Positions 1 through 12,848 of a stretch of DNA of 64,000 nt are shown here, piece after piece; within the stretch, counting starts at the first letter, position 1; each line of letters starts with the position of its first letter. The DNA comes from Liolophura sinensis (Eukaryota > Mollusca > Polyplacophora > Chitonida > Chitonidae), in contig NC_088306.1 of assembly GCF_032854445.1 (NCBI RefSeq), forward strand, positions 29,857,764 through 29,921,763. Direction: 5' to 3'. The notes below the pieces were generated by a model, which searched no databases, had not been told where the DNA came from, and worked only from the letters and a program-made list of their open reading frames with translations. The translations under genes were made by a program, and so were the position numbers.

Positions 1-999
1 GGCTTATTACTAAGCAACCATCTCTTTATGGGCAATTAAATTTTTATTGGTGCTTCGACCAGGCTTAATACTTCTTATTCCGAAATTTACAGAATTGTGC
101 TCGGATTTTGAAATGTGCACTTTCTTTTTGTGCCTTTCTGGGGCGGATTCTCCGCTTTACCGTACCCCGTTTCAAAGGAAATATCTGGTTGTATACCAAA
201 GCTTTTTGTATTAGATTTTGAAACTTAGTCCAAAGCCTATAGTCACAAGTATGTGAAAATAAATTCGTCTTTAAAAGTGATACGGGTCCCATTTTTTGAA
301 AGTTTACTTATGGAATGGAGAAAAATAGGTATAAATCAGCTTCTATCGGCAAATGAAAGTCTTTTTAAACCTCACAAACCATGAAAACGCACCCATTGTT
401 GATGTTTCACTTCGACTACGTAGTGAGAGTTATAGCCCTTCGTTTGCAGTGTAAAATACGAAAACTTACCTTTTTGTGTTAATTACACGGTGATTGAATT
501 TACCGATTATTTCATGGTTCTACCAATTAGATTACTGCAATGCGGCCTCGTAGCCGGCTATGCTAAGCCGTGCAAACTTTAGACAGTTTGAAGTTTGTGA
601 TACGGCCGTGTCATGTTTTTTTTGTAGTAGCCTACTTACGGTAGTTGGCTAAATGGCACTTACATCCGAATAACAGACCTTACACAGCTACTGAAGTTTT
701 GTGAAACACTCTGGGCCACAGGCATCATTCCTGTCCAAGGGGAGATAATCAGTCCGCACGCACTCATTTTTTCGCCAGGTTTTTGAAAACAACGAATTTC
801 TCATATCTGTAATATGTTGTCTCCATGTACAATGACAACTCCTTACAAAACGCCATCTTACTGTACCTAACGTATGCGGTACGTACCGTATATACGAGTC
901 GGGAGTAAGAGTGCCTTGTGCTCTCAAAACATCTGCATATCACAGCATTCTGTATTATTTTAACAAAGGATGTATTACACGCATTTTAATAAAAAAGAT

Positions 1000-1255
1000 A
1001 TTTATTTATTTGATTGGTGTTTTACACCGTACTCAAGAATATTTCACTTATACGACGGCAGTCAGCATTATGGTGGGCGGAAACCGGCAGAGCCCGGGGG
1101 AAACCCTCGACCATCCGCAGGTTGTTGCCGGTCCTTCTCAGTTACGGCCGGAGAGGAAGCAAGCATGAGCTTGAACTTGAACTCACAGCGACCGCATTGG
1201 TGACAGGCTCCTGGGTCATTACGCTGCGCTAGTGCGCTAACCAACAGAGCAAAAA
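1000..1255 (-). mobile_element. SINE family 1, near full length
   Basis: Minus-strand copy of the main tRNA-derived SINE. It has a tRNA-like head (box A near 1250, box B-like GAGTTCAAG near 1170), a GC-rich body and an A/T tail (TAAATAAATA) at 1000. It is a few per cent diverged from the other copies. Confidence 0.9.
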
Positions 1256-1258
1256 GGT

Positions 1259-4200
1259 ATTGATTCATTGACTCAGAAAATGCACATGTATGTTTACAAT
1301 GATAAGTATTTCTTTATTATACAAGTCATTAGTGCCATTTTTATCCCTAGTTCTTAAACTCATTCGTCAATTCCAGTCATAAACGATATAAGTACAAATA
1401 GAGTATATGGTACATTGTACAAAGTACAGATAATGAACTGTAATAACACGTGTTTTCTCATCAACAGGTATATGCTCATAGAACAAATACTGAAACGAAA
1501 CTAATACAAAATGTGAAAGAGAAAATACCTATTATTTCATAAAATACTGCATTCAGCTAAAACATTTTAATAAAACATTGAGCAGATTGGTTGATTTACA
1601 TATTATAATAATAAAATAATAAAGAACAATACTCCGACAGTACAGCTAAATGTGTCCAAAATAAACACCGCATCAATGATTCAGAATGAAAAGGAAAAAC
1701 CAGTACGCCTTCACGGGAATGCTTTCTTCTTTTGAAACAGTCACATATAAAAATAAGGGATTTGCTTGTAGATCATCTATACAACATACAGCATATGTGT
1801 ATCAAACAAAATACCTTGAATAGTAATGTAAAATTAGATCATGTTATCTGTGCACCAGTGGAATAGAGTAGTAGATATAAGTCGAAATACTTCTGGAATT
1901 CGCATTACATAGTGATCATTCTCAGAATGATAATAACTATATAACGAAGGAACACAAATGCAGCAAGAAATAACATTCTCTTGTTTTTGTGGGGGTGGGG
2001 GAGGGGGTTTGAGAGAGAGTATGTAGGCTACTTACATAAATATGTAAACAATTCCTGTTTTGAAAGTGCAAATCGGGTTTGTGCAAAGGTCTTTTGTTCA
2101 GAGATGGTGTTTTGTACACACAAATGTGGATTAAGAAAACTTCCCAGACCCATTTCTTAATTTAAATCAGTGCCTACTATTTACACCTTTATAACTTTGA
2201 AGTGTGACGTACCAAAGCATAAATAAGGAAAAAATGAATTCAAGCAGACAAAAAAATTAATGTAAAAAATTACTATTAATATGAAAACTGAAATAAAAAA
2301 AAATAAGCACTATTGTGAATAAAACTGGTAAACAAAACTTGTTTAGAGCATAAAACACAATAAAAAAAAACACTGTGACAACCATACTGTCTTTTTTCCC
2401 CTTCAATAAATATTATGGTTACAAATGAAGCAATATTATGTAAAATACCGGAGACAAAATAATGTTTTTCCCTCAAAAACTTCCACACTTAAATCTAGTA
2501 CACCACATTTGTATGTTCACTATCATCAAGGAATTCAATCTTGGTCAAACATTAATACAAAATAAAATTGATATTTGACTAGAACAAGTTTACTCTGCCC
2601 TATACTTACACATCCAGCTTATTTCTCACATAACCACGTGTTCAAATCTAAGCAATGAAATACCAACAAAATGTTTTATCTTACTGTTAAAGGAAATGAT
2701 AGCATTTATTTACAATAACGAGCTATCAATCACAAGAAAGTCCAATAAAGAGGGCATGTGAAAATATCTTCACACAGGTTGTTTTTACTGAATGAAATGC
2801 ACTCAAATGTGCAGATCTTATGGTGGATTTTATGAACGACAGTGTGTAATCAATAGAATTATGTCATATTTTTTTATTTCTTTCTTAAATATTCCACACA
2901 CTGATAAGTTCTTGTGAACTTTACTGATGTATTGTATGACAACAAAATACATTAATCTGACATTAAATTGTCATTTTATGGCAATAAGAAATGAATATTG
3001 CTATAAAAAATTAATACGGCTTCTCACTGCTTAATACATTTACCACCAACGTACAGTGATTCACAAAGCCTGCAATATATTCATGTAGATTTGTCTAACA
3101 GATTTAAGTGTTTTTAACACATTTGAGTGGATTTAAAACAATCACCAAAAACAAACGAAGGTATTTTTTGTCCGGCAACCTTATCACTGGCCTTTCATAT
3201 TATGTTAATTCCAAATGTGTTTCACATTCAATGAAATAACAAACAGCAACTTTTAAGAGATAGGTTCAAAACAGAACAGGCAATAACAAACGTTATTCTT
3301 CAAATTACATGTATCTTCAAAACACAGTGACAGATTTTATCACACATATGTTCCTCAAATATCGTAACATTTAATGCTCTTCTGAGATAATGCCATATAT
3401 TTTTATCATCCGCAATTCAACAATCAAGAAAAGACATCAAATCTTTCTTAAGAGAAAGTGAGATTTATATTTAAGATGTAGTAATAATCAATCAAACATG
3501 CATACTGTATATAAATGGACAAGTCAAGCAAATGGAAGACAACACCTGATTGGCTGAAATACTTAATGGACTGTGCAAAACAGGGAATTCTGATTGGTCA
3601 AAAGTAGGGGAAGCATAGCTGGATGCCTCTCTGGAATGTCAATCCATTTCCCAGATAAAAGTAACTGAAATAAACAATACCCTAAACTTTCAAATCATCC
3701 TAACATTTAAGTTAAAATTTCTGTTCCGATAGGAAGTGAATATATCTCTACTGTTGTGGTACACAGATATAATACTGTTTCTTCAGCAACCAATATATCT
3801 GGATTACTACTGGTGTGTTAAATTGTGGCAACCTTTCAATATAATCAATGCCTAGTGCACATCGTGGTGAACGATGAGGAAGAAATCAAAATATTTCTGT
3901 CACTTTCACTTTTGCCCAGACCAGCAGTTTTATACAAAAGCTGGACTTTGTGAAAGACAAGAAGCTGATGCATTATTACACAATCCTGTACTTACAGGAT
4001 TTCTGTTGGCATCCTGATCCACATTCGTCAGTACAATAAGTACAATGAGTACAATGAGTACAATACAGTGTAAAACACTACTTAATAGTTATTGATATTG
4101 ATCACATCAAAATTATACAATTTCAAATAAAATCAAAGTGTAAATTTTAACAGTTTTCAGCCAGATGATAATTATCATGATGTTTCCGTCAAGTTTCAAA

Positions 4201-4300
4201 TTGTCATATTCTCAAGTCAATTTGTCAAATACTGCATCTGACTTCACAGGTACGTTAAAGGTCTGAACAAGAGTTCAGGTGAACATACAAACGCATTTAT
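1259..4300. other. AT-rich sequence downstream of BIVM, no gene seen
   Basis: No exon-like reading frame with splice sites and no recognisable repeat family. There are many A- and T-runs, a short G-run near 1991-2007 and a small direct repeat of 'tacaatgag' near 4038-4064. Confidence 0.5.
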
Positions 4301-4309
4301 TAGAAATGT

Positions 4310-5160
4310 ATATAAGAATATCAGCAGCACTGTGGGGAGTATAGCACCTCATGGGAATCCTCATGGGTGTTGATGACGGGTATGTCGTTACCATGACAAC
4401 CACGTAAGTGGACAAATGGTGCTCGGAACACATCACCATCATCTGCATCCATAAAAAATGACAGCCCAGACACGAAATCGTATCTATTTATATAGCATAT
4501 ATATATATATAGGGAAAATGGCTTGTAACCATGACAACAGCACAAATGGACAAATGTGAGTTGCAACATATCTTCATCTGTGTATGTATGTATCCAACAA
4601 AAATTAAATTTCTACGCAGAAAACAGAGTTAAAGCTCAGACACGAAATCATATCTATTGATATAGTATTATGGTATTATAGTATTGCAATCTGGTAACCA
4701 TGACAACTGCACAAATAGACAAATGTGAATCAAATCACATCAACATCTGCATATCTACGTATCCAATAAAAATTAAAACTTTACGCGGCAATATGGTAAC
4801 CATGACAGCTGCGGAAATGAACTAATGTGAGTCGCGAAAGATCTCTATCTGTGTATGAAGACATCCACCAAAAATCAAAACTTTACACCTCAAACAACTG
4901 AAGTTATGGCACAAACTCATATCTGTTTATGTAGCATATATAAGGGAAATGGCTACGTGATTACCATGACAACTGCTGAAATAACCAAGTGTGAGTCGTG
5001 ACACATCGTCATCTGTGTACGTGTGTATCCACCAAAAATGAAAACACTCTGTGGAAAACAACTGGTGACATAGCCCGGGCGTGAATACGGATAGACAGGT
5101 GGACAGACAGCCAAAATCGCAATAACATTGGCGGAGGCGTAAAAAAACTGCAGCACCTCA
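4310..5160. repeat. about 5 diverged copies of a 100-175 bp repeat
   Basis: The core 'ggtaaccatgacaac.gc' followed by 'acaaatg' and 'tgtgagt' recurs near 4386, 4527, 4694, 4796 and 4959. Each is followed by 'catctgtgta...tccaccaaaaat.aaaactttac'. Between copies are related 'cagacacgaaatc.tatctat' stretches. The block ends with 'gacagacagccaaaatcgc' and 'ggcggaggcgtaa', which reads like the end of a degenerate mobile element. Confidence 0.7.
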
Positions 5161-5257
5161 TTCAGTTCAGTTTCATTTGGATTTTCAAGTTGCTACACGC
5201 TTGAAATTCAACTGTTCTGAACATGAGCACCAAGCAAGTTAAATGGTAAAGACCCCG

Positions 5258-5960
5258 ACAGCCAAATGGGCAGTAAGAGAGACAGCCAGACAACCAAACA
5301 GGCAGTCAGAGAGACAGCCAGACAACCAAACAGGCAGCCAGAGAGACAGCCAGACAACCAAACAGGCAGTCAGAGAGGACAGCCAGACGAGCAAACAGGC
5401 AGTCAGAGAGGACAGCCAGACGAGCAAACAGGCAGTCAGAGAGACAGCCAGACAAGCAAACAGGCAGTCAGAGAGACAGCCAGACGAGCAAACAGGCAGT
5501 CAGAGAGACAACAAGACAACCAAACAGGCAGTCAGAGAGACAGCCAGACAACCAAACAGGCAGTCAGAGAGACAGCCAGACAACCAAACAGGCAGTCAGA
5601 GAGACAGCCAGACAACCAAACAGGCAGTCAGAGAGACAGCCAGACAACCAAACAGGCAGTCAGATTGACAGCCAGACAACCAAACAGGCAGTCAGAGAGA
5701 CAGCCAGACGAGCAAACAGGCAGTCAGAGAGACAGCCAGACGAGCAAACAGGCAGTCAGAGAGACAACCAGACAACCAAACAGGCAGTCAGAGAGACAGC
5801 CAGACGAGCAAACAGGCAGTCAGAGAGACAGCCAGATAACCAAACAGGCAGTCAGAGAGACAGCCAGACAACCAAATAGGCAGTCCGAGGGACAGCCAGA
5901 CAACCAAACCGGCAATCAGAGAGACAGCCAGACAGGCAGTCAGAGAGATGGACAATCAAA
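5258..5960. repeat. 32-bp minisatellite, about 21 copies
   Basis: The unit is 'cagacaaccaaacaggcagt' plus 'cagagagacagc', with variants (gagcaaac; one-base insert gagaggacagcc). Long reading frames through it are Gln/Arg/Thr-rich repeats that shift with unit indels, not genes. Confidence 0.95.
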
Positions 5961-6193
5961 TTTCCAGCCAGCCTGCCAGACAGATCTGCATTTTATGCAA
6001 ATGCATGAAACTAAGAAACACTTTACGCCAAAAAATTAATATTTATCAATCACACTAAACAGTGTCATAAAATTTCCATCTATACCAAACATCTACATCA
6101 AAATATTTATCATAGCCCCCAAAACGTTATCAAGAATTTCTTCCATATTTTAGTAATATTTTCTGTTGAAACTCTTTACCCAAATTCACAAAC

Positions 6194-6527
6194 TCATTCT
6201 GAATCAGAATCCACTGAATCTGCATCACTTTCATCCAAGATTGCTGAATCCCGGTCACTATGGTTACCATTTAACTTCGTAAGGGAAGGGCAGCCATTTT
6301 TGCGCAATTTTCCTGCAGGACTTGTAGAGGATTCACTCTTTGACCTTGTCTTTCCCAGTGATCGTGACATCCGCGCTTCATTAAATCGACTCTTTTGGAA
6401 AGTCATGATGCAGTGAAGATTTCCGCCTGTCTTTTTCGTTTTACGCTTTTGCAAACCTTTTTCAAGTCTTCGAATATCTAAGTACTCCGGGTTGTTGCAA
6501 TTCAAATCTGTTGAAATGTCCGTCCAC
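6194..6527 (-). CDS. BIVM: BIVM exon 10, C-terminal exon and stop
   Basis: The acceptor is ctttcttag|GTGG. It encodes [20 protein letters not shown], then [16 protein letters not shown] as in vertebrate BIVM. A basic Ser/Thr-rich stretch follows ([15 protein letters not shown]), then the acidic end [13 protein letters not shown] and TGA. No AATAAA on the minus strand was found in the first 300 bases after the stop. Confidence 0.96.
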
Positions 6528-9500
6528 CTAAGAAAGCAGGAAAAAATTACTTTTGGCATTAGAACAGAACATTATGAAACCTTTTCAACTTTAAATACTT
6601 CTGCGAACAAAGTCTGATATCTGACTATTTTCAACTGATAATTCCCTTGTATACATGTAAATATACTGAAGTTCTATAACTGAAGTCATTCACTTCTTCA
6701 GCTGGATAACAGACTTGCTTATGTTTACGATTCCCGGCAGTTCTATTTTGGGAAAGGTACAAGTCAACCTGCCTTTTACAGTGAATAGCTGGATGCTTTC
6801 TGCTAGTGTCTCCGATTAAAATCCAGGTCTCAGATTCTTCTTTTGTTGGGTTAGGTCTGAAATGCAAATATCACGGGGATTAATTAGAAGGTCATTAAAA
6901 TCTTTAAATGACTATAATTTATTAACCAAAAATAAATGCTGCCAGAGAAAACGTTAGGTTTGTGCAAAAATTCTGATGTGCCCATCAGCTTAGTGGTACA
7001 CTTCAGCTTGAGACACTGTACACACTGTAATTCACCTAACGTTAAGCTGTTTTTAAGTGACCCTTTTTTTCATTCCATAAAAATTTCACACACCATGGAC
7101 AACTAAATGTGTGCAACAAGCAAAGCAACTCCTATGAATAGAAATTCATTTTTAAGATCTCAATATTTTGACTTTCATTAAGTCATCATTTCTCCTGATC
7201 TAATGCATTTATTTATTTGAAACCCACGACCATCCGCAGGTTGCTGGCAGACCTTCCCACTTAAGGCCAGAGAGTGATCTAATGAAAGCTTGAATTTCTC
7301 CGCAGTTCCTTTCCTTATTTGTTATGCAAAGCGGTTCAGTGGAGCAATTACATACATGTATCTGTGCATCTGGATGCTTTATCAGGCTATTCTCTACACT
7401 GTTTCAGAGGTTACTACACCAGTCAGAAACTTTGTACATGAATTGCTTTTGCCATAATCTATAGTGCTGCATCGGAAATTTGGGAATGGTACTTCATCTA
7501 ATACTACATGTGTATTTGAGAATGGTACTTCATCTAATACTACATGCAGATTTGGGAATGGTATTTCATGTAATACTACATGTAGATTTGGGAATGATAC
7601 TTCATGTAATACTACATGCAGATTTGGGAATGGTATTTCATGTAATACTACATGCAGATTTGGGAATGGTATTTCATGTAATACTACATGTAGATTTGGG
7701 AATGATACTTCATCTAATACTACATGTAGATTTGGGAATGGTATTTCATGTAATACTACATGCAGATTTGGGAATGGTATTTCATGTAATACTACATGCA
7801 GATTTGGGAATGATACTTCATCTAATACTACATGCAGATTTGGGAATGGTATTTCATCTAATACTACATGTGTATTTGAGAATGGTACTTCATCTAATAC
7901 TACATGTAGATTTGGGAATGGTACTTCATCTAATACTGCATGTACTACTAAATGTATATTTGGGAATGGTACTTCATGTAATACTACATGTATACTACAT
8001 GTATATTTGGGAATGGTACTTCATGTAATGTTACATGTATACTACATGTAGATTTGGGAATGGTACTTCATGTAATACTACATGTACTACTATATGTATA
8101 TTTGGGAATGGTACTTCATGTAATACTACATGTATACTACATGTATATTTGGGAATGGTACTTCATGTAATACTGCATGTATACTACATGTATATTTGGG
8201 AATGGCACTTCATGTACTATTGCACGTAATTGGGAACTGTACTTCATGTAATACTACATGTATATATGAATACATGTACATTTATAAATACATGGAAATG
8301 TTTGCACATCAGGGTTTATCATATACTGACTTACTTTTTTTTAGCATTTGTTTTTAACATGCATGTAGTGTCACAACTTTTGCTGAATGTTTGGCATTTT
8401 CGACACAGCATCAACCTAGAGAGAATAATTTTGTACATCAGTGTTTTCAGATACTGATGTTTCTATAAATAATATCATCACTGTTGCTGAATGTTTGGCA
8501 TTTTTGACACTGTATTTACTTACAGACAATAATTTTCAAATAAATGAATCTTATTACAAGGATGAAGCCAAGATTGCAAAAAAAAAAAAACAACAATTGG
8601 TGATAGTGAACTAATAAATAGCTTGGCCAATGAATATCACTCACCCATATGCTTGGTCTGCTTTGAGACATGTGTCGTCAAATCCTATTGGACAGAAGTA
8701 ATGGTTCTGACAGTGGTAAATGAAGGTATTGTGGTTGTCATGGAGACCTCTCCTTAGCAACTCCAGCGCCTGCTCTGATGTCACACCTGATGTTTTGTTC
8801 TTTCCCTGAGGTTTATACAGGAAATAGCATCGACCTTTGACCTGAAAGTGATCATTCAGCTTCCTAAACCATCTGAAATGAAAACAGGAAGATTCTGGCA
8901 AAAATAAACATAAAGACCAAAGACAGTGAAACTAAAAATGGCCACTGGGATTTTCATATGCTACAACTCTTCTATAAAAAAATAAAATGAAGCATAAGAC
9001 GACATAAAAAAAAATACAAGTATAAAAGTCTATAAAATATACCAACCTTCAACATTTGAGATCACATGTATGTCCACAATTAAATATTCAACAGCACCTC
9101 TAAAAACATAAATTTGCGGCCAAAAATATTACAATAAAATTTGCGTATGCTGTAATTCTGCATAAATAAAATAAAAAAAAAAAAATCACTTAACACAAAG
9201 AGAATCCTGAAACATTTCTTTGGAATAATTTACCAAACACGTATAAGCATCAATCATTACGCTCAGTCGGTTAGCGCACTAGTGCAGCGTAATGACCCAG
9301 GAGCCTCTCACCAATGCTGTCGCTGTGAGTTCAAGTCCAGCTCATGCTAGCTTCCTTTCCGGCCGTAAGTGGGAAGATCTGCCAGCAACCTGCGGATGGT
9401 CGTAGGGTTTCCCCCGGGCTCTGCCCGGTTTCCTCCCACCATGATGCTGGCCGCCGTTGTATAAGTGAAATATTCTTGAGTACGGCGTAAAACACCAATC

Positions 9501-12500
9501 AAATAAATAAATAAATAAATCAATCATTACTATAAATACATGTACATGTATATCAGTCAGCATGATTATGGCGCTGTGGAATCGAATGCAAGCTTTGTAG
9601 AATCAATGTGAACAAGTACGTGAAGTCAAACATTTTGTTGATTACCTCATAAGTGTAGAATTTCCTGTAAAAGGTCCGAAACGAATCTCTTCGAAAGGAG
9701 GTTGAAAGCCGAGGACAGCGAGGGCCTGCTCTTGTGTGATGGGGCATAACCTGAGGAGGAAAAACAGCAAGATTACCACCACTACTTACCCCATTTTGCT
9801 ACAATAATCGCAATAATGATGTTCGTAAAAAAAAAAAAAGTCAAAAAGAATCAACAAGAACTGCTGATTTTTTCCAGACAAGACTGTCAATTCTTCTGGC
9901 CCTGGTACCTGACAAATACCAAGACTTAAAAAGACGTAGCCAATTTGGCAGATAAAACAAGATATTCATAAAAGCCTTTCATCTCTGACAGTAAAATATT
10001 CATGTATTTCAGCCAAGGTTGTTTTTCATATTATGGGTGAAATATTATAAGGGGATGTTTTCTCTACACCCATAAACCTGAAAGCTGTAATATAAGTGAA
10101 CAACTGTTGAGGACAGTGTTGAACACCAAATAAATAAACAAATAAATAAATATACTGAGTGAGCGAGTGCTTGGGGTTTAACGTCGTACTCAACAATTTT
10201 TCAGTCATATGACGATGAAGGAATCCTTAGAGTGCATGCCTTTCACCAATGCAGTCGCTGTGAGTTCAAGTCCAGCTCATGCTAGCTTCCTCTCCGGCCG
10301 TACGCGGGAAGGTCTGACAGTAACCTGCGGATAGTCCTGGGTTTCCACCCATCATAATACTGGCCGGCGTCATAAAAGTGAAATATTCTTGAGTACGGCG
10401 TAAAACACCAATCAAATAAATAAACAAATCAATAAATATATTGAAGAGATTGTTACTAGGTATACTGACTTGCCATGACCAAGTGAACTGAAGAGGTAGT
10501 TCCAGCAGGAGACCAGGGAGGAGATTCCACAGGAGGTTTTGTGTTGGGGGCGGGATATACAGTACCTGAAACAAGACGTCTGTCGCATGACAATACAGGC
10601 AACAACAACACCATTCACAGAATTAAAATCTCACGATAAATATGCTAACTTAAGCTGGATTTAGAACTTCATCTGAAGGGCCATGAATAATCAGATTATC
10701 TTTGAAATCATAATCAACTTAGATTTAGAAGCAAGGGTACCAAAGGGCTCGCCTGTAGGAGAGACATGAATGCAAAACTTCAGCTCATAATCAACTTAGA
10801 TTTGGAAGCAAGGGTACCAAAGGGCTCGCCTGTAGGAGAGACATGAATGCAAAACTTCAGCTCATAATCAACTTAGATTTGGAAGCAAGGGTACCAAACG
10901 GTTTGCCTGTAGGAGAGACATGAATGCAAAACTTCAGCTCATAATCAACTTAGATTTAGAAGCAAGGGTACCAAAGGGCTCGCCTGTAGGAGAGACATGA
11001 ATGCAAAACTTCAGCTCATAATCAACTTAGATTTAGAAGCAAGGGTACCAAAGGGCTCGCCTGTAGGAGAGACATGAATGCAAAACTTCAGCTCAAAATC
11101 AACTTAGATTTAGAAACAAGGGTACCAAAGGGCTCGCCTGTAGGAGAGACATGAATGCAAAACTTCAGGTCATAATCAACTTAGATTTAGAAGCAAGGGT
11201 ACCAAAGGGCTCGCCTGTAGGAGAGACATGAATGCAAAACTTCAGCTCATAATCAACTTAGATTTAAAAGCAAGGGTACCAAAGGGCTCGCCTGTAGGAG
11301 AGACATGAATGCAAAACTTCAGCTCATAATCAACTTAGATTTAAAAGCAAGGGTACCAAAGGGCTCGCCTGTAGGAGAGACATGAATGCAAAACTTCAGC
11401 TCAAAATCAACTTAGATTTAGAAACAAGGGTAACAAAGGGCTCGCCTGTAGGAGAGACATGAATGCAAAACTTCAGCTCATAATCAAAGGGTTTGCCTGT
11501 AGGAGAGACATGAATGCAAAACTTCAGCTCATAATCAACTTAGATTTAAAAGCAAGGGTACCAAATGGTTTGCCTGTAGGAGAGACACGAACGCAAAACT
11601 TCAGCTCATAATCAACTTAGATTTAGAAGCAAGGGTACCAAAGGGCTCGCCTGTAGGAGAGACATGAATGCAAAACTTCAGCTCATAATCAAAGGGTTTG
11701 CCTGTAGGAGAGACATGAATGCAAAACTTCAGCTCATAATCAACTTAGATTTAAAAGCAAGGGTACCAAACGGTTTGCCTGTAGGAGAGACATGAATGCA
11801 AAACTTCAGGTCATAATCAACTTAGATTTAGAAGCAAGGGTACCAAAGGGCTCGCCTGTAGGAGAGACATGAATGCAAAACTTCAGCTCATAATCAACTT
11901 AGATTTGGAAGCAATGGTACCAAAGGGCTCGCCTGTAGGAGAGACATGAATGCAAAACTTCAGGTCATAATCAACTTAGATTTGGAAGCAAGGGTACCAA
12001 AGGGCTCGCCTGTAGCAGAGACATGAATGCAAAACTTCAGCTCATAATCAACTTAGATTTGGAAGCAAGGGTACCAAAGGGCTCGCCTGTAGGAGAGACA
12101 TGAATGCAAAACTTCAGCTCAAAATCAACTTAGATTTAGAAGCAAGGGTACCAAAGGGCTCGCCTGTAGGAGAGACATGAATGCAAAACTTCAGCTCAAA
12201 ATCAACTTAGATTTAGAAGCAAGGGTACCAAAGGGCTCGCACCAGAGGGCTTCCTTCCACAATAATGCTGGCCGCTGTCCTAGAAGTGAAATATTCTTGA
12301 GTACGGCGTAAAACACCAATCAAATAAAAATAGCAAAAGAAAAAAAAAAGTGAACTACAAAACTGAACTCCTGTTTACTCCTACCAGCGTTTGAGGTCAA
12401 GCACTTTCCTTAGGGCAATATCGCTTAAGTCCTCTCTGACCGATGGAGCAACGTAACCATTCTGGCCCACAACCACTTCATATTTTTTCAGGATAGGTTT

Positions 12501-12789
12501 AGTGGCTGCAACAGAAAGAGTGTCTGATTGATTTCACACACGAGTGTAACTGGAGAGTAGCCTGCATCTCAAATCTGCTTTATTTATTTGATTTTTGTTT
12601 TTAAAATGCCATACTCAAGAATTTGGCAGTCTGATTTATGGTTGGAAGAATGTGGGGTGCACAGGGTAAACCAACTTCGTTTGAAAAGTTACGGATAAAC
12701 TTTACAGATGAAGAGATTTGCATGGCATAGTAATGTACATGTAAGACAGTTGGTTTTCTACAAATGTTAGTCTGCAGAGCAAGCAAGAG

Positions 12790-12848
<59 letters not shown>

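Noticed and set aside
5243-6039. Gln/Arg/Thr-rich frames of up to 257 codons
   Set aside because: They are made of the 32-bp satellite only, with no splice sites or conserved domain.
6631-6772. Extension of BIVM exon 9 beyond the GC donor
   Set aside because: The extended frame ([13 protein letters not shown]...) has no counterpart in the family, and the conserved WTD.ST.LN sequence follows only after splicing.
7464-8051. Cys/Asn-rich repeat protein resembling a secreted repeat protein
   Set aside because: Produced by the 36-bp satellite inside BIVM intron 9. Two frames on the same strand are equally open.
10412-10618. Continuous frame running through BIVM exon 6 into flanking sequence
   Set aside because: Only 10470-10565 is conserved. 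Splice sites at both ends fit the neighbouring exon phases, so the rest is intron or SINE.
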